From: Anaerolineae bacterium
GTDB taxonomy: Bacteria; Chloroflexota; Anaerolineae; Promineifilales; Promineifilaceae
Reading direction: 5' to 3'
Assembly: GCA_020848035.1 (NCBI GenBank)
Contig: JADLAX010000095.1
Coordinates: 62,001 to 126,000 of the forward strand
DNA length: 64,000 bases
Numbering within the stretch: position 1 is the stretch's first letter; each line of letters begins with the position of its first letter. The notes below the pieces were generated by a model that searched no databases, had not been told where the DNA came from, and worked only from the letters and a program-made list of their open reading frames with translations. A program made the position numbers and the translations under genes. Shown piece after piece: positions 7,817 to 16,474 of this stretch.

Positions 7817-8887
7817 ATGCCCTTAGTTGCTCATTCTCCCCTGCCCACCTTTGAAAATCTACGCCACCTGGGCCAGGAAATCCTGACCCTGGACCACGCC
7901 CTGCGCCAGGATATCCGCGAGCTGCACATTGGCCTGCTGAACATGATGCCCGATGCGGCCCTCACCGTGACCGAGCAGCAGTTTATGCGCCTGTTGGGCA
8001 GCTCCAACCAGATTGCCCAATTTTACGTCTACCCATTTTCCATACCGGGCCTGCCGCGCAGCCGCGAAACCGAGGCGTACATCGCGGAGTATTACACCAC
8101 CTTTGAGCAGTTAAAGCGGGATGGACTGGACGCTCTGGTGATCACCGGGGCCAACGTGGCCAATCCCACGCTGGAGCAAGAGCCGTTTTGGCGGCCGCTG
8201 CAGGAGGTGATTGCCTGGGCTACGGAAGATGTCACCTCGGTGCTGTGCTCGTGCCTGGCCACCCATGCCCTGGTGCAGCAGCTGTACGGCATCAAGCGGC
8301 AGCGGCTGCCCGCCAAGAAGTGGGGGGTGTATCCGCATCACATCACGCAAAAAGAGCATCCGCTGCTGCGCAACATCAACACCCGGTTCGATGTGGTGCA
8401 TTCGCGCTACAACGCCATTACCCGCGCCCAACTGGAAGCCGCTGGACTGTCGATTCTGGTGGAAAGTTACGAAGGAGGTGTACACATGGCGGTCAGCCCC
8501 GACCAGTTCCGGCTGGTCTACTTTCAGGGGCACCCGGAGTATGATTTCAACAGCTTGCTCAAAGAGTACAAACGGGAGGTACTGCGTTTTGTGGCGGGCG
8601 AAATTGAGGAGTATCCGCCGCACCCCGAAAATTACTTCCCGGAAACGGCCGCTGCCATTGCCAACGAGTATCAAGCGATCGTCCTGGCCAGCCAGGCGGC
8701 CAATACGCCCATCCCCCCCTTCCCGGAGGCGGCCATCGAGCAGCACCTGGACAACACCTGGGGCGACACGGGCAAGGCGTTGTTCAACAACTGGCTGGGG
8801 CTGGTTTACCAGCTGACGGCACTGGATAGGAAACGGCCGTTTGTCCCCGGCATTGATCCCCACAACCCACTAGGCCTGCGCACATGA
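7817..8887 (+). CDS. metA: Homoserine O-acyltransferase (MetA family)
   Basis: The 356-residue protein activates homoserine by O-acylation, the first committed step of methionine synthesis. Motifs: LHIGLLNMMPDAALTVTE, DALVITGAN, the catalytic Cys in SVLCSCLATHA, KKWGVYPHHI, and the Glu/His motif FQGHPEYD. The position equivalent to E. coli MetA residue 111, which separates succinyl (Gly) from acetyl (Glu) specificity, appears to be Ala in TGANVA, so the donor is uncertain. The next gene is an O-acetylhomoserine sulfhydrylase, which favours acetyl. The ribosome site is weak. Confidence 0.88.
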   Translation: MPLVAHSPLPTFENLRHLGQEILTLDHALRQDIRELHIGLLNMMPDAALTVTEQQFMRLLGSSNQIAQFYVYPFSIPGLPRSRETEAYIAEYYTTFEQLKRDGLDALVITGANVANPTLEQEPFWRPLQEVIAWATEDVTSVLCSCLATHALVQQLYGIKRQRLPAKKWGVYPHHITQKEHPLLRNINTRFDVVHSRYNAITRAQLEAAGLSILVESYEGGVHMAVSPDQFRLVYFQGHPEYDFNSLLKEYKREVLRFVAGEIEEYPPHPENYFPETAAAIANEYQAIVLASQAANTPIPPFPEAAIEQHLDNTWGDTGKALFNNWLGLVYQLTALDRKRPFVPGIDPHNPLGLRT

Positions 8888-8917
8888 GCAAATTACCTTC
8901 TTTGGGAGACCGTACAA

Positions 8918-8966
8918 CGTGAAGCGGAAACGTGAGTTTTTCCTCTCACGTTTCACGCCTCACGTT
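8918..8966. repeat. CACGTTTCAC-family intergenic inverted repeat, copy 1
   Basis: Imperfect arms of the type ACGTGA..GGAAACGTGAG and CTCACGTTTCACGCCTCACGT flank a short loop between metA and metY. The open frame of metY extends upstream through this repeat, but translation evidently starts after it. Four more copies are annotated at 25849, 27649, 35576 and 45131. Confidence 0.7.
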
Positions 8967-9008
8967 TCAAAAAACACCCAAAGCCAAAAACAAGGAGAAA
9001 CACCTACA

Positions 9009-10283
9009 ATGAAAGCAGCAACCATTGGTATCCACGGCGGTTATGAAACAGACCCGACCACCAAAGCAGTGGCGGTGCCCATCTACCAGACCGTGGCTTA
9101 CGAATTTGACGATGCGCAGCACGGCGCCGACCTGTTTAACCTGGCCGTGCCGGGCAACATCTACACCCGCATCATGAACCCCACGGCCGATGTGCTGGAA
9201 AAGCGCGTGGCGGAGCTGGAAGGTGGCATTGCCGGGCTGGCCCTCAGCGCGGGCAGCGCGGCGATCAACTATTCTATCCTGACCATTGCCGAGGCGGGCA
9301 GCAACATCGTTACCGTGCCGCTGCTGTACGGCGGCACCTACACCCTGTTTGCCCACATGCTGCCCAAGCAGGGCATCGAAGTGCGCTTTGCCAAAGACGA
9401 CAGCCCGGCCAGCCTGGAAAAGTTGATTGATGCGAAGACAGCGGCCGTTTTCTGCGAAACAATCGGTAATCCGGCAGGCAACATTGTAGACATTGAAGCC
9501 ATTGCCACCATGGCCCACAAACATGGCGTACCCGTCATTGTAGACAACACCGTGGCCACGCCCATTCTGATTCGCCCGATTGATTACGGCGCGGACATTG
9601 TGGTGCATTCGCTGACCAAGTACATGGGCGGGCACGGCAATTCGCTGGGCGGCATCATTGTGGATTCGGGCAAGTTCCCCTGGGCCGAGCACGCCGACCG
9701 CTTCCCCATGCTGAACACACCGGAACCGTCGTACCACGGCGTGGTGTACACGGCGGCGCTGGGACCGGCGGCGTACATCGGCCGGGCGCGCACCGTGCCG
9801 CTGCGCAACACCGGCTCGGCGATCAGCCCGTTCAACGCCTTCCTCATCCTGCAAGGCATCGAAACGCTGGCCCTGCGTATGGAGCGCCACACGGAAAATG
9901 CCCTGGCAGTGGCCAACTACCTGAACAACCACGACAGCGTGGCCTGGGTAAACTTTGCCGGGCTGCCCAGCTCACCGTATTATGAACTGGCGCAAAAGTA
10001 TACCGGTGGCAAGCCCTCGGCCCTGCTCACCTTTGGCATCAAGGGTGGTTTTGCCGCTGGCGTAAAATTCTACGATGCGCTCAAGCTGTTTAAGCGGCTG
10101 GTCAACATCGGCGATGCCAAGTCGCTGGCGGCGCATCCCGCCTCCACCACCCATCGCCAGCTCACCGAGGCCGAACTGGCCACCGCAGGCGTCACGCCAG
10201 ACGCCATCCGGCTGTGCATCGGCATCGAGCACATCGACGACATTTTGGCCGATTTGGCACAGGCGCTGGCGGCGGCGGCATAA
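9009..10283 (+). CDS. metY: O-acetylhomoserine sulfhydrylase
   Basis: This 424-residue enzyme of the Cys/Met-metabolism PLP family makes homocysteine from acylhomoserine and sulfide. It begins MKAATIGIHGGYETDP and carries AVPIYQTVAYEFD, YTRIMNPTADVLEKRVAELEG, the PLP Lys204 in VVHSLTKYMGGHG and the C-terminal VGIEH-like LCIGIEHIDDI. I start at ATG 9009, after AAGGAGAAACACC; the 30 codons upstream are repeat DNA. It forms a methionine unit with metA. Confidence 0.93.
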   Translation: MKAATIGIHGGYETDPTTKAVAVPIYQTVAYEFDDAQHGADLFNLAVPGNIYTRIMNPTADVLEKRVAELEGGIAGLALSAGSAAINYSILTIAEAGSNIVTVPLLYGGTYTLFAHMLPKQGIEVRFAKDDSPASLEKLIDAKTAAVFCETIGNPAGNIVDIEAIATMAHKHGVPVIVDNTVATPILIRPIDYGADIVVHSLTKYMGGHGNSLGGIIVDSGKFPWAEHADRFPMLNTPEPSYHGVVYTAALGPAAYIGRARTVPLRNTGSAISPFNAFLILQGIETLALRMERHTENALAVANYLNNHDSVAWVNFAGLPSSPYYELAQKYTGGKPSALLTFGIKGGFAAGVKFYDALKLFKRLVNIGDAKSLAAHPASTTHRQLTEAELATAGVTPDAIRLCIGIEHIDDILADLAQALAAAA

Positions 10284-10295
10284 TTGTGCAAACAT

Positions 10296-10349
10296 TTCCC
10301 CGGAAACTTCTTCACGAGGACGGTTTCGTAGGCGCAGTTTCCGGGGAAG
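10296..10349. repeat. TTCCCCGGAAACT-family inverted repeat
   Basis: The 13-bp arms TTCCCCGGAAACT (10296) and AGTTTCCGGGGAA (to 10349) lie between metY and the next gene. A related 15-bp-arm copy is at 50649-50705, and a half copy precedes 56662. Confidence 0.7.
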
Positions 10350-10364
10350 TTACAGGAGGTTCTT

Positions 10365-11000
10365 ATGTTTGAATGGACCCGTTTGGCGACGTTTATGGTG
10401 GCGGCCGGGCTGCTGATTGTGGCACCGGGGCCAGCGGTTTTGTACGTAGTGGCCCGGTCGGTAGACCAGGGCAAACTGGCGGGCCTCGTCTCGGTGTTGG
10501 GCATTGCCCTGGGGGCGGTGGTGCATTCGTTGGCGGCGGCGGTGGGCATTACGGCCGTTCTCGCCGCCTCAGCCCTGGCATTCAGTACGGTCAAATATCT
10601 CGGCGCTGCGTATCTTATCTACCTGGGCCTCACCACCCTGCTCAAAAAGCCTGAAGCGCAGGAGAAGATTGTGGTGGAACCCAAACCGCTGTGGCAAATC
10701 TTCCGCCAGGGGTTTGTGGTGAACCTGCTCAATCCCAAAACCGCCCTCTTTTTCCTGGCCTTCCTGCCCCAGTTTGCCGATCCGGCACATGGCTCTGTGC
10801 CGCTGCAAACGTTCATTTTGGGCCTGATTTTTGTGGTCATCGCCCTGCTGAGCGACAGCGTGTACGCGCTGCTGGCGGGGCAGCTGGGCGGCTGGCTGAA
10901 GCAAAGCCAGACCTTCCAGCAGCGGCAGCGCTATTTTTCCGGGTTGGTGTACCTGGCGCTGGGAGTGGGTACGGCCGTTTCTGGCAGCAAAGCCAAGTAA
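10365..11000 (+). CDS. LysE/RhtB-family amino-acid exporter
   Basis: This 211-residue integral membrane protein has about six hydrophobic helices. Family signatures are the N-terminal VAPGPAVLYVVARSVDQGKLAGL, the first-loop ALGAVVHSLAAAVGI and the central GFVVNLLNPKTALFFLAFLPQF. Members export homoserine, threonine, lysine or other amino acids. Its position after metA-metY suggests homoserine or methionine-related export (inference). CAGGAGGT precedes the ATG. The frame does not overlap the next gene. Confidence 0.88.
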   Translation: MFEWTRLATFMVAAGLLIVAPGPAVLYVVARSVDQGKLAGLVSVLGIALGAVVHSLAAAVGITAVLAASALAFSTVKYLGAAYLIYLGLTTLLKKPEAQEKIVVEPKPLWQIFRQGFVVNLLNPKTALFFLAFLPQFADPAHGSVPLQTFILGLIFVVIALLSDSVYALLAGQLGGWLKQSQTFQQRQRYFSGLVYLALGVGTAVSGSKAK

Positions 11001-11008
11001 CCCATCTC

Positions 11009-11743
11009 ATGGCCTACCGTTTTGTCACCGACCGGGAAGATTACCGCGATTTGGCCAGCGGGCAGGTTTTGCTCAGCGCCCCGGGCCAACCGGCCTTCCC
11101 GGTACGCCTGGTCAGCGAAATTTTCCAGCGCGCCCGGGCTTTGCTGGGCAATCCGGCGGCGGTATCGCTGTACGATCCGTGCTGCGGTTCTGGCTACCAT
11201 CTGGCGGTGCTGGGGTTTTTGCACCGTGAAGCACTGTCCAGCCTGACGGCTTCCGACATTGCTCACAGCGCCGCTCAACTGGCTACGCGAAATTTGTCGC
11301 TTTTGACGGCGCAAGGGCTGGACCAGCGCCGCCAGGCCATTGCCGTCGATTGGCAGGCGTTTGGCAAGCCATCCCACCAGGCGGCGCTGGCCAGCGCTGA
11401 CCGCTTGATGGCTCACCTGGCCGAAGCGCCTGCCCTGCCCACCCGCGTTTTTGTGGCCGACGCCACACAGCCGGGGCAAATCGCCGCCCATCTGGACCAT
11501 CCGGTCGACCTGGTTTTGAGCGATTTGCCCTATGGGCAGCTCACGGCCTGGCAAGGGGAGCGGAAAAATGAGCAGCCCATCTGGCATCTGTTGGAGCAGC
11601 TGCGCCCGGTGCTGCATGGCCACAGTGTGGTCGCTTTGGCGACGACGAAGGGCGACGTGGTGGCTCATGAAAACTTTGCGCGGTACGGCCGTTTCCGCCT
11701 CGGCAAACGGTTGATTACGTTTCTGAAACCAATCTCAGAGTGA
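11009..11743 (+). CDS. AviRa-like rRNA methyltransferase
   Basis: This 244-residue SAM-dependent methyltransferase has motif I as YDPCCGSGYHLAVLGFLHR, followed by LTASDIAHSAAQLATRNLSLL and a catalytic-type LSDLPYGQLTAW. The pattern fits AviRa, the 23S rRNA guanine methyltransferase of avilamycin producers, whose relatives are frequent in environmental bacteria. I start at ATG 11009 (MAYRFVTDREDYRD), 8 nt after the exporter's stop; the longer frame overlaps the exporter. Whether it confers orthosomycin resistance is unknown. Confidence 0.72.
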   Translation: MAYRFVTDREDYRDLASGQVLLSAPGQPAFPVRLVSEIFQRARALLGNPAAVSLYDPCCGSGYHLAVLGFLHREALSSLTASDIAHSAAQLATRNLSLLTAQGLDQRRQAIAVDWQAFGKPSHQAALASADRLMAHLAEAPALPTRVFVADATQPGQIAAHLDHPVDLVLSDLPYGQLTAWQGERKNEQPIWHLLEQLRPVLHGHSVVALATTKGDVVAHENFARYGRFRLGKRLITFLKPISE

Positions 11744-11758
11744 AAAAAGAGGAATCCC

Positions 11759-12079
11759 ATGTCCAGTAACCTGATTGATGTGGCAGCTCTGTTGCAGCAA
11801 AAACCCGTGCAGTGGGGCCTGCGCGGCGACCCGCACCTCTGGCAAGAAATGAGCGTCCACTTCGCCGGAACACCTTTACCCGACAGCGCCGCCCAGCTGG
11901 AACAGCTGCTTACCCAGGCGTTTGAGACGTTAACAGGCCAGCCAATCACGACAGAAACGCACATCCGTATCGACCGATTTCCGCGCAGCGGCATGTCGGG
12001 CGGCATGGTGTCAGCGCAGTTTTGGCGGGAAACGGCCGTTCCCCTCCTGCTCAAACGGTTCACAGAAAGCCGTCCATGA
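11759..12079 (+). CDS. Conserved-type hypothetical protein
   Basis: The 106-residue soluble protein MSSNLIDVAALLQQKPVQWG... contains LRGDPHLWQEM and SGGMVSAQFWRETAVPLLLKRF. GAGGAA precedes the ATG, 15 bp after the methyltransferase, so the two are likely cotranscribed. No domain is recognised. The balanced acidic/basic composition and lack of a signal peptide point to a cytoplasmic protein. Confidence 0.6.
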   Translation: MSSNLIDVAALLQQKPVQWGLRGDPHLWQEMSVHFAGTPLPDSAAQLEQLLTQAFETLTGQPITTETHIRIDRFPRSGMSGGMVSAQFWRETAVPLLLKRFTESRP

Positions 12080-12185
12080 AACCACGCGCCTGCGCGAGCA
12101 GCTGCAAAGTCTGTTTTGGGCAAAACGGCCGTTCCGTGTTACCATTTCCTCCCGGTGCAAATTTGGCACACAAGTGAGGAAACCA

Positions 12186-12254
12186 ATGCCTGAGCTAACC
12201 GGAAAGAAACTCAAAATCGCAGTACCTGGGCGAACAATCAACTGTCATTCCTAG
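12186..12254 (+). CDS. Possible 22-residue leader or microprotein
   Basis: ATG 12186 follows GTGAGGAAACCA and encodes MPELTGKKLKIAVPGRTIN plus CHS before TAG. The stop codon overlaps the start of a strong terminator (12253). The arrangement of ribosome site, very short frame and terminator resembles a leader peptide or a small free-standing gene. It may also be chance or a gene remnant. Confidence 0.3.
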   Translation: MPELTGKKLKIAVPGRTINCHS

Positions 12255-12284
12255 CCTGATCCTTCTGGATTAGGCTTTTTTTTT
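12253..12284 (+). terminator. Rho-independent terminator
   Basis: AGCCTGATCC and GGATTAGGCT form a stem with a TTCT loop, followed by about nine T. It is placed directly after the 22-codon frame and upstream of pyrC. Confidence 0.85.
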
Positions 12285-12356
12285 GCCAAAAGACAACAGC
12301 GAATTTGAGCAAACAACGAATTGAATTAATAAAATAGTGTGTTTGACAAAGGCTTT

Positions 12357-12411
12357 TATCAAAGATTTCGCAGATTTTTTAATCTTTTCAATCTGCGAAA
12401 TCTGCTGATTA
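12357..12411. repeat. AAGATTTCGCAGATT-family inverted repeat, copy 1
   Basis: AAAGATTTCGCAGATT is separated by a short A/T-rich loop from its complement AATCTGCGAAATCT. The flank AAATAGTGTGTTT at 12333 is shared with the copy at 39945, showing a true dispersed element. It sits just upstream of the pyrC ribosome site. Confidence 0.7.
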
Positions 12412-12427
12412 TTTTCAAAGGAAAACT

Positions 12428-13486
12428 ATGACGGAAACAATCACATTACCCGGACTGGTAGACGTGCACACCCACCTGCGCGTGCCGGGCGGCGAGCACA
12501 AAGAAGATTTCCGCACGGGAACGGCCGCTGCCCTGGCCGGCGGCATCACCATGATTTTGGGCATGCCCAACACCAGCCCGCCGCTGAGCACGCCAGAAGT
12601 GCTGGCCGCGGCCCGCGAACAGGCGTCCCAGGACATTTTGTGCGACGTCGGCCTTTTTGCCGGGGCCAGCCCGGAGGTGATCGACCAGCTGCCGCAGTGC
12701 GCCCCGCACGCCGCTGCGCTCAAAATTTACCTCAACGACACCTTTGGCCCGCTGCGGGTGGACGATGTGCCGACGCTGGCCGCCTGCTTTGCCACCTGGC
12801 CGCGCCACAAACTCATCGCCATGCACGCTGAAAAGCAGAGCGTGGCTGTGGGCATTGGCCTGGCGGCGGCGTACGGCCGTCCCGTCCATTTTTGCCACAT
12901 CAGCCGCCGCGAGGAGATTGAGCTGATTGCCCAGGCCAAAGCCGCTGGCCTGCCGGTGACCTGCGAGGTGACGCCGCACCACCTCTTCCTCACCGAAGCC
13001 GACGCGGCGCGGCTGGGGCCGCTGGGCGACATGCGCCCGCTGCTGGGCACGCCGTCGGACATGGCGGCGCTGTGGGAACACATCAACGACACGGTGGACT
13101 GCATCGCCACCGACCACGCGCCGCACACGCTGGCCGAAAAGCGGTCGGCCACGCCGCCGCCGGGGGTGATTGGCCTGGAAACCTCGCTGCCGCTGCTGCT
13201 GACGGCCGTGCAACAAAACCGCCTCACCCTGGCCCGACTCATCGAGCTGATGCACACCAATCCGCGCCGCATTTTTAACTTACCGGAGCAGATGGATACG
13301 GCCGTTACCGTCCAGCTCACGCCCAACACATTCACCAACAAAATGGTACACAGCAAATGCGGCTGGACCCCCTTCCACGGCACCGAGGTGCTGGCGCAGG
13401 TACAAAAGGTGGTGCTGCGCGGGGAAGTGGTGTTTGCAGACGGCCAAATCCTGGCCAAACCGGGCTCTGGCAAATTATTACCGTAA
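12428..13486 (+). CDS. pyrC: Dihydroorotase
   Basis: This 352-residue amidohydrolase closes carbamoyl-aspartate to dihydroorotate in pyrimidine synthesis. It has the metal motif DVHTHLRVPGGEHKEDF, GGITMILGMPNT, the Lys of AALKIYLNDTFG, HFCHIS, TCEVTPHHLFL and the catalytic Asp in CIATDHAPHT. The sequence is closer to the CAD/type I style than to E. coli PyrC. AAAGGA precedes the ATG. pyrB follows 88 bp later, so the two form a pyrimidine operon. Confidence 0.92.
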   Translation: MTETITLPGLVDVHTHLRVPGGEHKEDFRTGTAAALAGGITMILGMPNTSPPLSTPEVLAAAREQASQDILCDVGLFAGASPEVIDQLPQCAPHAAALKIYLNDTFGPLRVDDVPTLAACFATWPRHKLIAMHAEKQSVAVGIGLAAAYGRPVHFCHISRREEIELIAQAKAAGLPVTCEVTPHHLFLTEADAARLGPLGDMRPLLGTPSDMAALWEHINDTVDCIATDHAPHTLAEKRSATPPPGVIGLETSLPLLLTAVQQNRLTLARLIELMHTNPRRIFNLPEQMDTAVTVQLTPNTFTNKMVHSKCGWTPFHGTEVLAQVQKVVLRGEVVFADGQILAKPGSGKLLP

Positions 13487-13491
13487 ATTTA

Positions 13492-13549
13492 GCCGCGGAT
13501 TACGCGGATTATTTAAATTTAATCCGCGAAAATCGTGAAAATCCGCGGC
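13492..13549. repeat. CGCGGATT-family inverted repeat between pyrC and pyrB
   Basis: GCCGCGGATTACGCGGATT, an A/T loop (ATTTAAATTT) and AATCCGCG...ATCCGCGGC form a long stem. It resembles the arms that flank the GxxExxY gene at 37255-37726. Confidence 0.65.
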
Positions 13550-13574
13550 AAAAAGTATTGAGGAGAAACAAACC

Positions 13575-14570
13575 ATGCAAGTGAAAACTTTAGAACCCTT
13601 ATTTGATTTTGATACCATGAACATTCCCACGCTCAACAGCAACGGGCTGACCGGGCACGACATTTTATCGGTGGCGCAGTTTGACCGGGAAATGCTGTCT
13701 TACATCTTTGGCCGCGCCCGCGAGATGCGCGAGATGGTCGAGCGCGTTGGCGGGGTGGATTTGCTTAAGGGCAAGGTGCTGGCCTGTCTGTTTTACGAGC
13801 CAAGTACGCGCACCAGCTCCAGCTTCATTGCCGCGATGGAGCGGCTGGGCGGCAGCGTCATCCCGATTACCCAGGGCGTCAAGTTCAGCTCCATCAGCAA
13901 GGGGGAAACCCTGGCAGACACAATTCGCGTGCTGGAGCAGTACGCCGACGTAATTGTGCTGCGCCATCCAGAAATCGGCTCGGCGCGGGAAGCAGCTGAA
14001 GCGGCCAGCGTGCCGGTCATCAACGCCGGTGACGGCCCGGGCGAGCATCCCACCCAGGCGCTGCTGGACCTGTTCACCATCCGCGAGGAGCTGGGCACGG
14101 TGGATGGGCTGAAGGTGGCGATGGTGGGCGATTTACGATACGGCCGTACCGTGCACTCCCTCACCAAGCTGCTGCTGCAATACAACGTCAGCCTGCGCTT
14201 TGTCGCCCCGGAAATCCTGCGCCTGCCGCTGAAGGTGATGAACGAGGTGATCGATTCCGGCCTCAACGTGCGCGAAACCCACGACGTGGCCGACGTCATC
14301 GAAAACGCCGACGTGCTGTACGTGACCCGCGTGCAAAAAGAGCGCTTCACCGACCTGGCGCAGTACGAGGAAGTGAAAAACTATTACGAAATCACGCCGG
14401 AAATCATGGCCAAAGCCAAAAAGAAGATGGTGGTCATGCATCCCCTGCCCCGCGTCGGCGAAATTCACGACTCGGTGGACAGTGATCCACGCGCGGCTTA
14501 CTTCCGCCAGGTACGCAATGGCATGTACATCCGCATGGCACTGCTGGCGGCCGTGCTCGGCCGGGCCTGA
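13575..14570 (+). CDS. pyrB: Aspartate carbamoyltransferase catalytic subunit
   Basis: The 331-residue ATCase catalytic chain has the carbamoyl-phosphate motif [12 protein letters not shown], the [11 protein letters not shown] loop, [44 protein letters not shown] and DPRAAYFRQ. The N-terminus [13 protein letters not shown] is slightly extended, but AGGAGAAACAAACC supports ATG 13575. No regulatory chain (pyrI) lies near. Together with pyrC it supplies dihydroorotate. Confidence 0.95.
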   Translation: MQVKTLEPLFDFDTMNIPTLNSNGLTGHDILSVAQFDREMLSYIFGRAREMREMVERVGGVDLLKGKVLACLFYEPSTRTSSSFIAAMERLGGSVIPITQGVKFSSISKGETLADTIRVLEQYADVIVLRHPEIGSAREAAEAASVPVINAGDGPGEHPTQALLDLFTIREELGTVDGLKVAMVGDLRYGRTVHSLTKLLLQYNVSLRFVAPEILRLPLKVMNEVIDSGLNVRETHDVADVIENADVLYVTRVQKERFTDLAQYEEVKNYYEITPEIMAKAKKKMVVMHPLPRVGEIHDSVDSDPRAAYFRQVRNGMYIRMALLAAVLGRA

Positions 14571-14634
14571 GCGCGGGTGGAGCCTTCGGCTTTTTCGGCA
14601 TAGTTCAGAACCGAAAAAACGACCTTTACAATTT

Positions 14635-14690
14635 CGTAGCCGCGATTTCCAATCGCATTTACTCTGGCGCGATTGGAAATCGCGGCTACG
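14635..14690. terminator. 22-bp perfect hairpin between convergent genes
   Basis: CGTAGCCGCGATTTCCAATCGC (14635-14656) is exactly complementary to 14669-14690, with a 12-nt loop. It lies between pyrB (+) and the MFS gene (-). The position suits a bidirectional terminator, but there is no T-tract, and it may belong to the intergenic repeat set. Confidence 0.5.
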
Positions 14691-14717
14691 GGCAAAAATT
14701 CGTAAAGATGCGTTGGC

Positions 14718-16121
14718 TTAAGATGAACCATGTCCTTTTTTCTTCACCAGCTGCACGGTGAAAATGGTAAACAGGGCCATGCCCAGCAGGCGTCCAGCGG
14801 CGCTGAGGCCAAAAATGAGCTGGTAGCTAACGGTATCGGCGATAAACCCGCCCAGTATGGGGCCAATGACGGCGCTGGAAAAGACGGCCGTCTGGTACAA
14901 CGCCACGGCCCGGGGACGCTGCTCATCCGGGGTGAGGGTCAGCAGCAGGTTAAAGTTGGCCAGGTTGTAGCCCGCCCACAAAAAGCCGCCAAAGGTGTTG
15001 ATGATACCCACCTGCCAATCGGCCGTGATAAACACCCAGGCCAGCGGCAGGCCGGGAATCAGAAACCCGGTGACCACGGCCACCCAAAACGCGCCACGCA
15101 CATCGAGCAGACGACCAAAAACCCGCTGCCCCAGCAAAGCCGTCAGGCTGCTAACACTGGCCAGCAGCCCGATGGTGGTAGCCGTTGAATCAAACGCGTT
15201 CACCAGGTACACGTTAAAAAAGGGGGCCGCCACCTGAAGCGCCAGGTTCCAGACAAAGGCGCTGGCCACCAGCCCAACGTAACCCGGCGTCTGCCGAATC
15301 GCCCGGCGCAAATCGCCCCGGTGGTGTTCGGCCTTCTGTTCGGCCGTGGCAGTCGGCTCCTCGATGCGCTGAAAGCTGAAAGTGCTGATCATGCCAAACA
15401 AGAAGGCCAGGAAAAAGATCGCCTGGTAGCCAAACTGCTCAAACCCGTTCCAGCCGTTGCCTACGTTGATGATGCGCCCGGCCAGCGGGGCAACAACCAG
15501 GGCCGCCACGCCCATTGCCATGTTGCGGCTGCCAAAATAGCGGCCGCGAATCGCCCCCGGCACCAGGTCGGCCACCATCGAGGTCCAGCCGGGATTGGCC
15601 AGGTTGCCCATGAAGGCACGCAGGCCGTTCAGGATGATGATGGCGGCGATGGCCAGGGCGGGCTGGGTGATCGCAAAAGGCATCATCGCCAGCAGCAGGA
15701 GCAGCACGCGAGCCACGCCGCCGCCGCTCCACACCACCACCGATTTTCGCTGCCCGGCGCGCTCCACCAGGCGTGCGCCAGGGAACAGGGCCAGGGCACC
15801 GAGGAGATTGGCAACGGCCGTCATCGTGCCCACCTGTCCATTGGTTGCACCATACGCCAGGGCGTACAGCGTCACAAAACCCAGGTAAAAGTTTTCACTG
15901 ATGGCCGCAAAAAGCCCGTCGAGCCAGAAATAACGCAGGCTGCGCACCGTGCGCCAGGGCATGTCTTCCGCCTGGCTGGAGAGGCTTTCGTCCAGCGGCT
16001 TAACGATGGCAGACCAGTTAAGGCGATGGGGTCGCAGGTAGTCCACATTGGCGCTTACACGGCGCTGAATAAAGGTTTTACGCCAGCGGCCTTGCGGCGG
16101 TGGCGGCTGTTTAGTCGTCAT
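14718..16121 (-). CDS. MFS transporter
   Basis: The 467-residue protein has about 12 hydrophobic helices from residue ~65 on. These include NPGWTSMVADLVPGAIRGRYFGSRN and a central charged loop (EEPTATAEQKAEHHRGDLRR), typical of the major facilitator superfamily. The substrate cannot be predicted. A ~60-residue cytoplasmic N-terminus precedes helix 1. I start at ATG 16121 because TATAAT ends 6 nt upstream (leaderless); the frame upstream of this is not protein-like. A second MFS of different type is at 43774. Confidence 0.82.
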   Translation of the reverse strand: MTTKQPPPPQGRWRKTFIQRRVSANVDYLRPHRLNWSAIVKPLDESLSSQAEDMPWRTVRSLRYFWLDGLFAAISENFYLGFVTLYALAYGATNGQVGTMTAVANLLGALALFPGARLVERAGQRKSVVVWSGGGVARVLLLLLAMMPFAITQPALAIAAIIILNGLRAFMGNLANPGWTSMVADLVPGAIRGRYFGSRNMAMGVAALVVAPLAGRIINVGNGWNGFEQFGYQAIFFLAFLFGMISTFSFQRIEEPTATAEQKAEHHRGDLRRAIRQTPGYVGLVASAFVWNLALQVAAPFFNVYLVNAFDSTATTIGLLASVSSLTALLGQRVFGRLLDVRGAFWVAVVTGFLIPGLPLAWVFITADWQVGIINTFGGFLWAGYNLANFNLLLTLTPDEQRPRAVALYQTAVFSSAVIGPILGGFIADTVSYQLIFGLSAAGRLLGMALFTIFTVQLVKKKGHGSS

Positions 16122-16127
16122 GGGCCG

Positions 16128-16133
16128 ATTATA
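16128..16133 (-). promoter_or_regulatory. -10 box of a probable leaderless promoter
   Basis: TATAAT on the minus strand is followed by 6 nt (CGGCCC) and the ATG at 16121. The usual -10 to start-site distance puts transcription initiation at the start codon. The -35 at 17-bp spacing is weak (TCGAAT). Confidence 0.4.
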
Positions 16134-16474
16134 GGGGAATGTGGTCAACAATTCGACATTTGGATTGCCCGTGAACCGCCGACCGGCCAGCGCGTAGCAT
16201 TGCGCCGGACTGTCGTAGAAATAGACGGCCGTTTCGTAGAAATCACGTCGAGCAAACAGCGGCAAAATGTGGCATACTTTATGTACATTTGCCACCTATC
16301 AAATGTATATTTGGCTGAGGAAATCGGTTCCTTTGCATCGAGATAGCGACCAAACCCCTTCCCCCAACCAATCGTTTTAACAAATTGCCTGTTACAAATG
16401 TCGGCTTAAACGCGACATCTCTTCAGGAAACTTAACCAGCCGGATGTTCAATCGATCCGGCAAAGAGGTGGATC

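Noticed and set aside
15321-16346. Plus-strand frame of 341 codons opposite the first MFS gene
   Set aside because: The translation is Gly/His/Gln-rich without motifs, while the minus strand encodes an evident 12-helix transporter.
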